Shown piece by piece: positions 6,359-6,719 of a stretch of 6,719 bases of DNA. Below the pieces are notes generated by a model. The model was not told the origin of the DNA, did no database searches, and saw nothing but the letters and a program-made list of their open reading frames with translations. Each line of letters starts with the position of its first letter. Within the stretch, counting starts at the first letter, position 1. Made by a program: the position numbers and the translations under genes. Source of the DNA: Nitrospirota bacterium (GTDB taxonomy: Bacteria; Nitrospirota; Nitrospiria; Nitrospirales; UBA8639); assembly GCA_003228495.1 (NCBI GenBank), contig QIDY01000003.1:1-6719 (forward strand), read 5' to 3'.

Positions 6359-6719
6359 ATGATGCGACTATCCATTCTGTTAATCCTGATTCTTCAAACG
6401 CCACCTCATGAACTGGCAACGTATCATCCTTCTTCAATATTAGGTCCCATTGCTCAACAGGCCAACCTATCTTCTTCCAACTGGGTTCAGCCTGTGGCGA
6501 TGAGCACAAACCCCTTTTCGTCTATCCAACCACGTCCGAAACTTCCTGTTGAACCGGACGAGTTCGATCCACGAGAAATCAATGCCTATTACGACTGGCG
6601 CAACGATATGTTTTTCAGAGAATTCGACATGACCGGTTCCGGTAGCGTCAACTTCATGACCGCCCGACGAACGTACAAAGTCTGGCTGGATGAATTCGGC
6701 ACACCCGTTGTCCTGACAA
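6359..6719 (+). CDS. Partial secreted protein with EF-hand-like loop, hypothetical (runs off the window)
   Basis: An open frame of 120 complete codons starts at the ATG of 6359 (a second ATG follows at 6362) and continues past the window end without a stop. Residues 1-20 look like a Sec signal peptide: MMRLS, a hydrophobic LLILIL stretch, then HELA before TYHP, a plausible cleavage site. Residues 21-75 are polar and rich in Pro, Ser and Gln, suggesting a flexible linker. FREFDMTGSGSVNFMTARRT (86-105) contains a degenerate EF-hand-like loop. Asp90, Thr92, Ser94, Gly95 and Val97 fit positions 1, 3, 5, 6 and 8, but position 12 is Thr101 rather than Glu, so calcium binding is doubtful. AGG at 6346-6348 lies 10 bases upstream as a weak Shine-Dalgarno. 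I do not recognise the family. The gene diverges from the PhoD-like gene. Codon choice and the good signal peptide make it a real gene in my view. Confidence 0.65.
   Translation, partial: MMRLSILLILILQTPPHELATYHPSSILGPIAQQANLSSSNWVQPVAMSTNPFSSIQPRPKLPVEPDEFDPREINAYYDWRNDMFFREFDMTGSGSVNFMTARRTYKVWLDEFGTPVVLT

Overview
The window looks like ordinary chromosomal DNA of a didermal (Gram-negative) bacterium with middling GC. Two proteins carry lipoprotein signals whose +2 residue (Ser or Ala) is compatible with sorting to the outer membrane. Shine-Dalgarno sites are recognisable, genes are closely spaced on both strands, and no mobile element, tRNA, rRNA or CRISPR array was found. The mix of protein families made me think of the Nitrospirota (Nitrospira relatives). 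That is an impression from memory, not something the sequence proves.

Layout. A + strand gene (171-1595) encodes a lipoprotein of the lecithin:cholesterol acyltransferase-like alpha/beta-hydrolase family. It converges, with a 27-base gap, on a run of four minus-strand genes. Read in the direction of transcription (right to left) these are a PhoD-like metallophosphoesterase lipoprotein (4721-6073, possibly longer), a medium-chain dehydrogenase/quinone-oxidoreductase-like enzyme (3613-4638), a class I SAM-dependent methyltransferase (2662-3489) and an M28 zinc peptidase (1623 to about 2570-2626). The spacings are 82, 123 and 35-91 bases, so they are co-directional but not a tightly overlapping operon. 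Diverging from the PhoD-like gene at the right edge is the 5' part of a + strand gene for a secreted protein with an EF-hand-like loop. It runs off the window.

How the genes relate. No shared pathway is evident. Four of the six products appear directed to the cell envelope or outside it: the acyltransferase-like lipoprotein, the PhoD-like lipoprotein, the probably membrane-anchored peptidase and the exported EF-hand-like protein. The reductase and the methyltransferase look cytoplasmic and their substrates cannot be named.

The most interesting observation is at the start of the peptidase gene. The intact peptidase frame has no well-supported start codon, and an excellent transmembrane segment lies in the neighbouring frame. 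The two join cleanly if one base near 2565 is skipped, which suggests a frameshift (real or a sequence error). I found no convincing novel biological system here.
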